DNA of 9,488 bases from CAZFZT01 sp964523675. GTDB lineage: Bacteria; Planctomycetota; Phycisphaerae; Phycisphaerales; SM1A02. Position numbers and translations under genes: made by a program. The notes under the pieces are model-generated. The model was given only the letters and a program-made list of their open reading frames with translations. It had not been told where the DNA came from and ran no database searches. Positions 1-7,725 of this stretch are shown here, piece after piece. The number at the start of each line of letters is the position of its first letter. The stretch's first letter is position 1. The stretch is from the NCBI GenBank assembly GCA_964523675.1, contig CAZFZT010000104.1:1-9488 (forward strand), in the 5' to 3' direction.

Positions 1-1923
1 GAGACGCGGACTGTTCCGAGTCATGGTTTCAGAATCTACATACAGCGGATTGGCCAGAACGATATTGAAACCTCCGTGCTTGACGAAAACCTCTGCAAAC
101 TGCACGCGCCAATCCACAACGCCGCGTCTTTGCAAGTGTTCAAGTTCTCGTGAGATGGCTAACATCTTTTGCGCGATTGATTCCCGGAGTTCTAGTTTTC
201 GTCGCCCGCGCGCCTTCAAGAACTCCTCCTTCTCCGCAATCATCTTCTCGGCGAGCGTGTGTAGCGCGGCGGTGCGCAGGTCCTGGACGTACTCTTCGCA
301 GGGGCCGAGTAAGGAATCACCTGTCTCGATCTTAAAGTCAAGGTTGGGCAACGGCACCGGCTTCTTCGCCTCGACAGCGAGTGAAAGCCACAGACGGAGT
401 TTGGCGATCTCCGTGGCGAAGGGATCAATGTCCACGCCGTAGAGGTTGTTCGAGATAATGTGGAGTTTGAGTTTGTAGAGGAACTGTGGATCGGTGACGA
501 GCTTCTCGCTCTGCAGCGCGCGGCGGATGGCGATAAGTTCCTGAAGCAAACCGAGCAGATACGCGCCCGATCCGCAGGCGGGGTCCACAGCTTTGAGGTT
601 GTCGAGGGCGTCGAGAATCTGCTGGGCGTGCGCATCGGTCAGCCCTTCGACGATGTGGTCATCGACAAGCCGGGCGATGGACTTCTCCGGAGCGTCGGTG
701 CGGTCGGCAAGGTGGCCCTTGAGGGCCTCGCGGCACATGAAGGAGACGACGGGGCGCGGCGTGTAGTAGGAGCCGGATTCATGCCGGCCGGTGACGAGTT
801 CCTCGAACACCTTGCCGAGCATTTCGGGATCGACGGCAACTTCGATGTCCAGCGGCGTTGATTCCTCGACGGTGAAGTTGTAGCGGTAGAAGAGGCCGTC
901 CTCGCCGATGATGGGCGGGAAGAGTGCATCGGGGAGGTCGGTGACTTTCTTGTCGATGTCAGACTGCTCGAAGAGGCCGCCGTTGAGCAGCGGGACGGAG
1001 CCGTAGGCGTCGGATTCTTGCTTGCCCTCTTCTGCAAGGCCGCCGAAGAAGAGCGGGTGCAGGCGTGATTTGTAGAACGATCGGCGACCGATGCCGGCGG
1101 CTGCGATGAGCGCGGCGAGGTAGCGGGAGTCCTGCTGGCCGGGAAACGTGAGCCATTCTTTGCGCTCGATGAAGCGCAGGAACATGAGGCGATTGAACAG
1201 CGACTGCGTGAAGAGACGCAGGTCGTCCCCCTTGAGGAGTTTTTGCTTGGCGATGACGGCTTCGGTCTTCTCGAAGACGGCCGCGTAATCCTTGTAGAAC
1301 TGCTTCGTGACCTTCTCGACATCGAACGCGCTGCCCCATGCGGCGGTCCACTGCTCCGATGTCTGCGGCAGCGAATCTGGCCAGACGAGCGATTTGAGGT
1401 TGAACTCGCAGATGGTGCGAACGGCGTGAATGTCCTCAGGTCCCCAGCCGAAGGAAGCCATCGGCGCTGTGGCGGAATCTTCGCGCGGCGCTTTGAAGTG
1501 CGCGAAGCGATAACGCTGGTACTTGTGATTGCAGATGAAGAGCAGGTTCTCGCGCTTGAAGACGGCGCGGTGCGGGTCGTTGGCGCTGGCTCGCTTCTTC
1601 TGAATGAAGCGACTGAGGACGCGCCGAAGCACGCCGGTCATGCCCCGGCCGCTGACGAGTGCATCAGGGCGTTTGAAGTCGAGGATGAAGATGCCCCACG
1701 GGTTGTTGGGCAGGACGATCTGATAGACCTTGCCGCCGGTGACCCTTTCTGTGAGCCCTTCGGCCTGTAACTCTTCGGCAGTCCACTCGTAGGCGACATC
1801 CTCAATCGAGGCGGCGTGTTCGCCAAGCGGCCAGTCGAGCGCGCCGGCGAGAAGTTCGCGGACGAAGGACTCCTGATCGTTGACCTTCTGGATGGCTTCC
1901 TGAATTGTTGCAGCGTTTGGCAT
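1..1923 (-). CDS. Eco57I-like N6-adenine DNA methyltransferase, C-terminus beyond window
   Basis: Reading the minus strand from the ATG at 1923-1921, the frame is open for 641 codons and runs off the left edge. Residues 1-~230 form an N-terminal domain I cannot name (it contains GIFILDFKR and KKRASAND). Residues ~230-440 are a helical region leading to SGSYYTPRPVV (about 383-393), the usual approach to the catalytic domain. Motif I, the SAM-binding loop DPACGSGAYLLG, is at 447-458; NNLYGVDIDP follows at 492-501, then KLRLWLSL and GDSLLGP. Motif IV is NPLYV at 625-629, where the family has NPPY. The likely role is adenine-N6 methylation of host DNA as the self-marking half of a defence system, possibly with further domains beyond the edge. 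It starts 12 bp after the helicase stop with a GGGGAA ribosome-binding site, so the two are probably co-transcribed. The family call is firm; whether it is active is open because of NPLY. Confidence 0.9.
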   Translation of the reverse strand, partial: MPNAATIQEAIQKVNDQESFVRELLAGALDWPLGEHAASIEDVAYEWTAEELQAEGLTERVTGGKVYQIVLPNNPWGIFILDFKRPDALVSGRGMTGVLRRVLSRFIQKKRASANDPHRAVFKRENLLFICNHKYQRYRFAHFKAPREDSATAPMASFGWGPEDIHAVRTICEFNLKSLVWPDSLPQTSEQWTAAWGSAFDVEKVTKQFYKDYAAVFEKTEAVIAKQKLLKGDDLRLFTQSLFNRLMFLRFIERKEWLTFPGQQDSRYLAALIAAAGIGRRSFYKSRLHPLFFGGLAEEGKQESDAYGSVPLLNGGLFEQSDIDKKVTDLPDALFPPIIGEDGLFYRYNFTVEESTPLDIEVAVDPEMLGKVFEELVTGRHESGSYYTPRPVVSFMCREALKGHLADRTDAPEKSIARLVDDHIVEGLTDAHAQQILDALDNLKAVDPACGSGAYLLGLLQELIAIRRALQSEKLVTDPQFLYKLKLHIISNNLYGVDIDPFATEIAKLRLWLSLAVEAKKPVPLPNLDFKIETGDSLLGPCEEYVQDLRTAALHTLAEKMIAEKEEFLKARGRRKLELRESIAQKMLAISRELEHLQRRGVVDWRVQFAEVFVKHGGFNIVLANPLYVDSETMTRNSPRL

Positions 1924-1935
1924 GTTTCCCCGTGC

Positions 1936-4900
1936 CTAGTTCAGTTCCATCCAGCATTTGAGTTGCGGCTTTGCATCGGTCGGTGGTGCCTGGACCTTCT
2001 TGAGATAGGTGTTCTTGATGTGCTTCTCGACGAGCGCGCGAACTTCGGCGAGGGTGGGCTGTTCGATTGCGCAGCGGCGCGGTGTTTCCGGCTCGCAGCG
2101 GATGAGGGCTGCGATGGCGACAGGATCGGTGAGAATCTCCTTGCTCGCAAGGTCGTAACAGTACCATTCGACGGCTGAGCCGTCGGCGACCCATTGCGGG
2201 TCGTTTGCTGGTGGTTCGAGTTCGCCGTCGAAAAGCGTGGGATCGCGGCGATTGACGGGTTGTTCCTGGGGCGGCACGGGCAGCGCGAAGCAGAAGAACA
2301 CGGCCCGACTGTCGGGGTTGGGATGAGCTTTGCCAGAGAAGACGCGGCCGGGTAGGTGCGCCAGCCGTTCGGCCAGCGCGGGGTGCGCGGCGACGAGCCG
2401 CTCGTATTCGAGCCGGAGGTCTTCGGCCGGCGTTTTGCGCTCGTAGTCGGCATTGAAGGCGCGGAGCGCGTCCCAATCATCTTCGGCGGTGAGGAGTTTG
2501 CCGCCTTCGATGCCGAAGGTCTTGGAGATGCGCAGCGTCTTGTGCGTGACGCGGCTGTAGAGCGAGAGCAGCGTGTTCAGCTCATCGGGCGGCAGGAAGT
2601 TGTAGTAGGCGACGGTGCCGCGACAGTCGGCCTGTTCGGGATGGGCTGCGAGGATGGCGGCTTCGATCGCTGGGTTCATACGGCGATCGACGCGGCCGAT
2701 GCGCTGCATGAGGCGCACGGGGTTCCAGTGGAGGTCGTAGTTCACCATGCGCGTGCAGTCCTGGAGATTCAGACCTTCGGAGAGCACATCGGTGGAAATG
2801 AGGACACGGATTTCGCCACCTTCGGCTTCGGTAGTCGCGGCATCGGAACGGTTGTAGTACGGAGCGAATCGGCGGATGATGTCAGCGCGCTGCCGCGATG
2901 CGGATGAGCCATCGACGAGTTCGACGCCGTCAATGCCGGCCGCGATGAGCTGCTCATAGAGGTACTCGGCAGTATCGGCGAATTCAGTGAAGAGGAGCAG
3001 TTTGTGCGTACGCAGGACTTTGTCCTTCTTGAGCAGCTTGATGAGTTGGCGGCACTTGTCATCGTGCGAGGGCTTGAAGCGATCGAGTTCGCGCAAGAAG
3101 TCGGCAAGAAGTTCGAGGTCCTGCATGGTTTCCTCGAACATCTCGTGGATCCGGTAGTCCTCGCGCGAGAGTTTGTCGATGTCATCGAGCACGCTGCCGG
3201 CGAGTTCGGGATCGCCATCATCCTCCTCGACATCGGCGAAGAGAGAATCATCCCTTGCAGCGGCATCGAAGAGAGCGGGGTGATGCTCACGAAGCTGAGC
3301 GATGAGCGATTCATGGCGCGCCATCCACTTTTCCAAGGCGCGTTTCTCGGATTCGGTTTCACGATGTTTGAAGACGAACGCCAGCAGTTTCACGAGCAGA
3401 CGCTCGCACGAGCGATCAAACGCATGAACCGAACTCTCGAACCGCTTGAGGAATCCGGTGCGGATGAGCGCAACGACTTGTTTCTGGCGACCCCTCGCAA
3501 AGGCATATTCTTCGGTATCGGTCTCAAAATTCGCATAGGCGAGCGGGAAGTAAGGCGCGAGAGAAAAGAGCGGCTTGGTGCGGTGGAACGCACGATCGAC
3601 CATCTTGAGCAACTCGCCATAAACTGCACGAAGGCCGTACGGAATGACTTTGGGATTCTCGCGCTCCGGGAACTGTGTAAGCGATGCGCCGGCGACGATC
3701 TGACTTTCCTTGACGTAAGCGCGGCTACGCTGGACGACAATGGCATTGATGAGCGGATCGCGGTCGAGGACCTGCTTGGCTTGCGCGGCATCGGTGACTT
3801 CGGCCGACCCCTGGCCGCGCTCATGGGCGATCTCGTCGAGGCGGCGATCGAGGTCGCGGAAGTATGCCTGGAGGTTCTTAATGCCAAGCGGCGGACGTGA
3901 GAAATGATCTTCACGGCGGCGGGAGAAGAGTTCGATCATGTGGCGCAAGTCGGCCAGACGATTGTTGATCGGCGTAGCAGTCATCAAGTAACAGCACTTG
4001 TCGCCGATGAGGTCGAACAGACGCCAGTAGCGGGATATGGAAACGCGGCCTTCGCCGGGAATGGGGCGGCCGGTGCGCACTGCCCCGCCGAGCACATCGC
4101 CGAGGAAGTCGCCGCGCGTGCCGGTGTTCCGGAAGTGGTGGGCTTCGTCAATGATGACGGCGTGAGCTCGCTCTTTCGCGGCTTCAATGCGTTCGCGGAT
4201 TTCCTCGTTACTGCTGGAGAGATCAGAGTGCGTGAGGATGTCGAAGCCGCCGAAAGCGCCCCGCCGAATGTTCTTGAGATATTCCTTGAGCGCCGGCCGC
4301 CATACCGTGTCGAGGCCGGATTTGGGAACAAGCAGGAGCACGTTCTTTCGTTCGTGCAGTATCAGGCGCTCAATCAACATCAAGCCGATGAACGTCTTTC
4401 CGAGGCCGACCGCATCGCATAGGAACGCGCCGTTGTGACGGGCGGCGATGTCGATCATGTTGTGGTATCCATCGCGCTGATAGGGGTCGAGCACCGGATA
4501 CATCGCGGACCGATGGCGTTCCCAGTCGTCGGGCTCTAGTCGATCGGCATGGAAGTAGTCGTGCAGCGCCTTGGCGAACACCTCGAACGGCGAATACTCG
4601 CGCGTGTGGCGTTCGACGACGCGCAGAATTTCGGGCGTGACATCCTCGGCATTTTCCCAATGTTCTTCGTACCACTCTTGCAGGACGGAGACAGATGGCC
4701 CCTCGACCTTCGTATTGAGTTCAATATTCTTCGTAAGGCCCGGCTCAGTGAAGTTAGACGATCCGACAAGCGCGGCAGAGCCGACGACCTCAAGCCGAGC
4801 GTGAGTGATGTACGCCTTCGCGTGAAACTTGTCCTTGCGGTAGACGCGGCACTCGATCTGACCGGAGCGGATGGCCTCGACGATCTCGGGCACGCCCAGG

Positions 4901-5211
4901 AGGAAGTCGTTACGCGCCTTTTCGGCCTCAATACTGTCGTTGAGCCGCTTGGTGATGCTCCGCAGCCCCTCGACGAAGGCCGCCCTCGTTCGTTTGGACA
5001 CCTCATCGCCCATGAGGATGCGAATCTTGTCCACCTTTGGCCATTCGCCGTTGAGCGCGAGCAGGGCACCGATCTCAAAGTACGCGGTGGCGATATCGAG
5101 TCCAGACGAAATCTGGCACCAGTCGTGCAAGTATCGCTGCACCTTCCATGCTTCGTCGCTGTTATCAACGATGAATAGTTCGCTGCCAGTTTTGCTGGTT
5201 CGGGTCGGCAT
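1936..5211 (-). CDS. PLD-like/SNF2 helicase fusion, putative anti-phage protein
   Basis: This 1091-residue protein begins at the ATG at 5211-5209, preceded by AGGA 10 nt upstream. The frame stays open upstream to an ATG at 5376, but those 55 residues (Arg, Gly and Cys rich) look like translated promoter DNA. Residues ~40-200 are a phospholipase-D-like domain with one HxK motif (H130, K132) and GSSNFT (150-155); the aspartate usual after HxK is replaced by H137. The SNF2/superfamily-2 helicase core follows: Walker A DAVGLGKT (266-273), DEAH (355-358), TATP (411-414), a long helical insert (~430-730), then motif V LISTDVLSEGLNLQD (804-818) and motif VI QRIGRVDRR (836-844). Residues ~880-1091 form an unassigned C-terminal domain. 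The likely role is ATP-driven translocation on DNA coupled to a PLD nuclease-like or DNA-binding head, acting with the downstream methylase. DISARM DrmD is a comparable SNF2 protein, but I see no other DISARM gene here. Confidence 0.9.
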   Translation of the reverse strand: MPTRTSKTGSELFIVDNSDEAWKVQRYLHDWCQISSGLDIATAYFEIGALLALNGEWPKVDKIRILMGDEVSKRTRAAFVEGLRSITKRLNDSIEAEKARNDFLLGVPEIVEAIRSGQIECRVYRKDKFHAKAYITHARLEVVGSAALVGSSNFTEPGLTKNIELNTKVEGPSVSVLQEWYEEHWENAEDVTPEILRVVERHTREYSPFEVFAKALHDYFHADRLEPDDWERHRSAMYPVLDPYQRDGYHNMIDIAARHNGAFLCDAVGLGKTFIGLMLIERLILHERKNVLLLVPKSGLDTVWRPALKEYLKNIRRGAFGGFDILTHSDLSSSNEEIRERIEAAKERAHAVIIDEAHHFRNTGTRGDFLGDVLGGAVRTGRPIPGEGRVSISRYWRLFDLIGDKCCYLMTATPINNRLADLRHMIELFSRRREDHFSRPPLGIKNLQAYFRDLDRRLDEIAHERGQGSAEVTDAAQAKQVLDRDPLINAIVVQRSRAYVKESQIVAGASLTQFPERENPKVIPYGLRAVYGELLKMVDRAFHRTKPLFSLAPYFPLAYANFETDTEEYAFARGRQKQVVALIRTGFLKRFESSVHAFDRSCERLLVKLLAFVFKHRETESEKRALEKWMARHESLIAQLREHHPALFDAAARDDSLFADVEEDDGDPELAGSVLDDIDKLSREDYRIHEMFEETMQDLELLADFLRELDRFKPSHDDKCRQLIKLLKKDKVLRTHKLLLFTEFADTAEYLYEQLIAAGIDGVELVDGSSASRQRADIIRRFAPYYNRSDAATTEAEGGEIRVLISTDVLSEGLNLQDCTRMVNYDLHWNPVRLMQRIGRVDRRMNPAIEAAILAAHPEQADCRGTVAYYNFLPPDELNTLLSLYSRVTHKTLRISKTFGIEGGKLLTAEDDWDALRAFNADYERKTPAEDLRLEYERLVAAHPALAERLAHLPGRVFSGKAHPNPDSRAVFFCFALPVPPQEQPVNRRDPTLFDGELEPPANDPQWVADGSAVEWYCYDLASKEILTDPVAIAALIRCEPETPRRCAIEQPTLAEVRALVEKHIKNTYLKKVQAPPTDAKPQLKCWMELN

Positions 5212-5333
5212 TACCGCATTGTCCTGAACTTGCCGCCCCCGCCGACCGGAACCGCCCGGCCGATCATGGCACGGCGATGCACAGGATAGCAGATTCATGC
5301 GGGGCAGTGAACCCACATTGTATAGCGTGCATA

Positions 5334-5348
5334 GAATCGTTCGGATTC
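5334..5348. repeat. Inverted repeat GAATC-N5-GATTC
   Basis: The arms GAATC (5334-5338) and GATTC (5344-5348) are perfect complements around a 5-nt spacer. The repeat partly overlaps the TAGAAT -10-like box and abuts the next hairpin. It is short and could be chance, but its place in a run of three dyads makes an operator half-site plausible. Confidence 0.3.
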
Positions 5349-5368
5349 GCCCGCTGAAAGTGCGGGCG
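5348..5368. repeat. Perfect 7-bp inverted repeat (hairpin or operator)
   Basis: CGCCCGC (5348-5354) and GCGGGCG (5362-5368) pair perfectly around the loop TGAAAGT. No T-tract follows on either strand and it sits between divergent genes, so an operator or a 5'-leader hairpin is more likely than a terminator. Confidence 0.5.
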
Positions 5369-5374
5369 CGCGGC

Positions 5375-5414
5375 ATGGACGCTGCACGGGCACGAATTCC
5401 CGACCGGCGTCCAT
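5375..5414. repeat. 40-bp imperfect palindrome upstream of rightward operon
   Basis: The outer arms ATGGACGC (5375-5382) and GCGTCCAT (5407-5414) are perfect complements. Inside, CGGG (5387-5390) pairs with CCCG (5399-5402) around an 8-nt centre, with 4-nt symmetric mismatches between the two stems. This two-part dyad fits a dimeric regulator binding site. It ends 22 bp before the rightward start codon, overlapping or following the expected promoter. A candidate binder is the zinc-ribbon/HTH protein encoded just downstream, which is inference. Confidence 0.5.
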
Positions 5415-5436
5415 TGCCCCATTCGGAGTTCGTGCT

Positions 5437-7725
5437 ATGGCAATATCAAATCCATCTGATGGCGGGCTCGGAGTAAGAAACGCCCTGCTGATGAAGCAGG
5501 TCGAATTCGATCAACAGAATCAGCGTGACGAACTGGCGCGATACGAGCGTAACGCCGCATCCAAATCTCCGGCAGCGCGAGCATCGGAACTGTCGGCAAT
5601 CGCGGATGAACTGCTGCAACTGCGCACTGAAGGACTGGCGTTAGCGCAGCCGGACGAAGTGTGGCCGCGTGTTTGCGAGCGGAAGGCAAGCGAATTGATT
5701 GTGCGGGCGATCGCGTTGGGCGCGTTTGCCTCTCCTGCCGATGCGACGTTGCGCGCAGATGTTCATCGCGCGTACATAACTCATCCCCCGGCAAACAGCG
5801 GGTACTCCTACGCACGGGCCGAGAGTCCATTTATTGTCGCAGCGCGAGACGTTCTGGACCGAACTCCAAACCGGCCGGAATCTGCCACCTATTTTGACGG
5901 CCTTGAGCTCATTGCCGCCACTATCGAAGCATCGGCCTGCGCCATGACGACCGCCGCACCAACGTCGAGCAATCAACGCGACGCGCGCAGACAACTGGCG
6001 GATGCAATCCGCGCTCTCGTCAGCGAACTGCGGCTAGGCAAGACATTGGCATTGCCGAAGCGAATCCAGCACGTGCTCGATCTCGTCTATGCCTTCGTGC
6101 CGCGCCCGCCTCGAACAAGACAAATGAGTGATGGGTCGTTGCTGACAATCGAGCATGGGCTACTGAAATCGGCTGTGAGGTGGCGTGGCGGAGTGCGGCT
6201 GCGACCGGAGCGAACATGCACGATTCGACGGCCGGATGGACGAGTCGAGCGTCAAGTGAAGGGGGCGGGCTGGCGGATGCTGTCTGATTCGCCCCCCTAC
6301 CCGGTCGATGATGACGCTTCCAACCTTGTGCGCCTGCGAGATTTGTGCGCGGAACTTAGAGCTGGCTCGATAGCGGCTGGCACTGCGGAGCAATTGGAGG
6401 CATTGGCTCAGCGAATCTTCTCGATTGACGAGGTGGCGATGCGCACAAGTGACGAGCAGAAACGTGCCCCACATGAGATCATCGGTCTACTCGAAGAAAG
6501 AATTCACAACTTCCAACATGAGTGGATGAACGCGGACAAGCGCGTGCTGAAATGGGTCCCTTTGGGCATGGAGACCGGCGGCTTCGAGAAATGCGCGGCC
6601 CATGAACGCGCGCCGCTGCACGGCTTGCTCGATAAGTTCTATCTGGCGATGAATGCGGCGATGCCGCTGCTGAGCGAGTCATTGCGTCGTGATTTGTTGA
6701 ACCTGGCACGTATCTTTGAGCAGGCAACGGAGCCGCGATCATTCTGGAGCGAGTGCGGCGACGAGGCGCTTGTGAGGGAAGTCCGCTTGCTGCTGGCTGC
6801 CGAGGCGGAGAGCATCGGGCGGGCCCGCAGCAAGTCCTTGACGGAGCCGAGTGCCGAGCCGGATGAGCCGCAACCGGCGAACGCATCGCCTGCGCCCGCC
6901 GGCATGAACGCAATTGCGCGCGCGGCTCGGCGGTTGCGCGATGCGCTTCGCGCGGCATCGCAGAGTGTGCGGCCCGGTTTCGAGAAGGCGGAGCAGTATC
7001 AGGACGCCGTTGCGGAACTCGACTCGGCGACCCGCGCGATGGATGGGGCGCTGCAAGCCGCGCCGGCCGATGATTATGTGAACGCTGCAGTGCGGAAAGC
7101 CCTTAAGGAACTGCGCAGCACAGTGACCGCAATCGGGCCGGGTGCTGACTACACGCGGCTATCGTCGAACGTCGGTACGGCCGTCAACGTGCTACCGACG
7201 CACGGGTGCAGCGTCGCCGCGCCGGCCGGCGCGGGGGCGAACGGCGGGATGCTGCCGGTGTTTGCGAATGTATCCGGCTTCAACACGGAGCCAGAACCCG
7301 CGCCGGTACCGCGTTGTCCAGACTGCGGCAAGGTGCCGGTAACGTCTGGCGTCGAAGTGATTGAAACCGCGCTCGGTCCGCGGAAGATTCCGCAAGTGCG
7401 ACTGTGCGGCGCGTGCAGCGAAGCGCGCAAAGCCCCCCTACCCCCCAAACATGATACGGCTACTGAGGCGAAGGCGGCAGAGGTGAAGCGGAAGCGAAAG
7501 AGACGACCGCGCGTAGGTCTGCGCGGACCGACGGCAAAACAGATACTCGCAGTAGATTTGAAGGTACAAGGGTGGACGCATAAACAGATTGCCAATGAAC
7601 TCGGCACGAACGAGAGCGGCGTATCGGGGCTTCTGAAACGCCATGCCGAAGCGTTGAAGCGCCAGCGCGGTTGTGGCAGGTCGATCCGGCCAAGCGCGTC
7701 GCTGGATGCGCAGCCGGACGATTGA
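5437..7725 (+). CDS. 762-residue protein of unknown function with C-terminal zinc ribbon and HTH
   Basis: I do not recognise this family. The start ATG has GGAG 8 nt upstream. Residues 1-~220 are mostly helical and hydrophilic, with no signal peptide or membrane span. Residues ~229-285 look beta-rich (SDGSLLTIEHG, then RRPDGRVERQVKG). Residues ~335-460 are again helical. A low-complexity Ala/Pro/Glu linker surrounds ~470-490, and another helical stretch follows to ~570. The C-terminal part is more informative: C627-P-D-C630 and C657-G-A-C660 form a four-cysteine zinc ribbon. After it come a very basic linker (KRKRKRRPR) and a homeodomain-like helix-turn-helix at ~700-735 (GWTHKQIANELGTNESGVSGLLKRH). 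It is probably a cytoplasmic DNA-binding protein, either a regulator or a replication or recombination factor of the element. It leads the rightward operon, and its last 20 bp overlap a small basic ORF. Confidence 0.8.
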   Translation: MAISNPSDGGLGVRNALLMKQVEFDQQNQRDELARYERNAASKSPAARASELSAIADELLQLRTEGLALAQPDEVWPRVCERKASELIVRAIALGAFASPADATLRADVHRAYITHPPANSGYSYARAESPFIVAARDVLDRTPNRPESATYFDGLELIAATIEASACAMTTAAPTSSNQRDARRQLADAIRALVSELRLGKTLALPKRIQHVLDLVYAFVPRPPRTRQMSDGSLLTIEHGLLKSAVRWRGGVRLRPERTCTIRRPDGRVERQVKGAGWRMLSDSPPYPVDDDASNLVRLRDLCAELRAGSIAAGTAEQLEALAQRIFSIDEVAMRTSDEQKRAPHEIIGLLEERIHNFQHEWMNADKRVLKWVPLGMETGGFEKCAAHERAPLHGLLDKFYLAMNAAMPLLSESLRRDLLNLARIFEQATEPRSFWSECGDEALVREVRLLLAAEAESIGRARSKSLTEPSAEPDEPQPANASPAPAGMNAIARAARRLRDALRAASQSVRPGFEKAEQYQDAVAELDSATRAMDGALQAAPADDYVNAAVRKALKELRSTVTAIGPGADYTRLSSNVGTAVNVLPTHGCSVAAPAGAGANGGMLPVFANVSGFNTEPEPAPVPRCPDCGKVPVTSGVEVIETALGPRKIPQVRLCGACSEARKAPLPPKHDTATEAKAAEVKRKRKRRPRVGLRGPTAKQILAVDLKVQGWTHKQIANELGTNESGVSGLLKRHAEALKRQRGCGRSIRPSASLDAQPDD

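Larger units (their letters stand above)
5212..5436. promoter_or_regulatory. Divergent intergenic region between defence operon and element operon
   Basis: The region lies between two outward-pointing start codons, so it should hold promoters for both operons. Minus-strand TATACAAT (around 5317-5324) and plus-strand TAGAAT (5332-5337) resemble -10 boxes, but neither has a convincing -35 box at 16-18 bp, so no promoter is called. Three inverted repeats are packed into 5334-5414, next to the rightward start codon. The rightward gene has GGAG at 5425-5428, 8 nt before its ATG. A regulatory role is inferred from position and symmetry only. Confidence 0.5.

Noticed and set aside
460..861. Plus-strand ORF of 133 residues rich in Glu, Asp, Val and Gly
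   Set aside because: It is antisense to the methylase frame, which carries unmistakable motifs (DPACGSG, SYYTPRPVV) across the same stretch.
1681..1740. Possible PD-(D/E)xK nuclease core (ILDFKR) in the methylase N-terminus
   Set aside because: No convincing upstream acidic residue or surrounding core motif is visible, so a nuclease claim rests on three residues. Structure prediction would be needed.
5212..5376. N-terminal 55-residue extension of the helicase from the ATG at 5376
   Set aside because: Its composition is unlike the rest, it overlaps the dyad-rich promoter region, and the ATG at 5211 has an acceptable AGGA and starts just before sequence that looks like the protein's true beginning.
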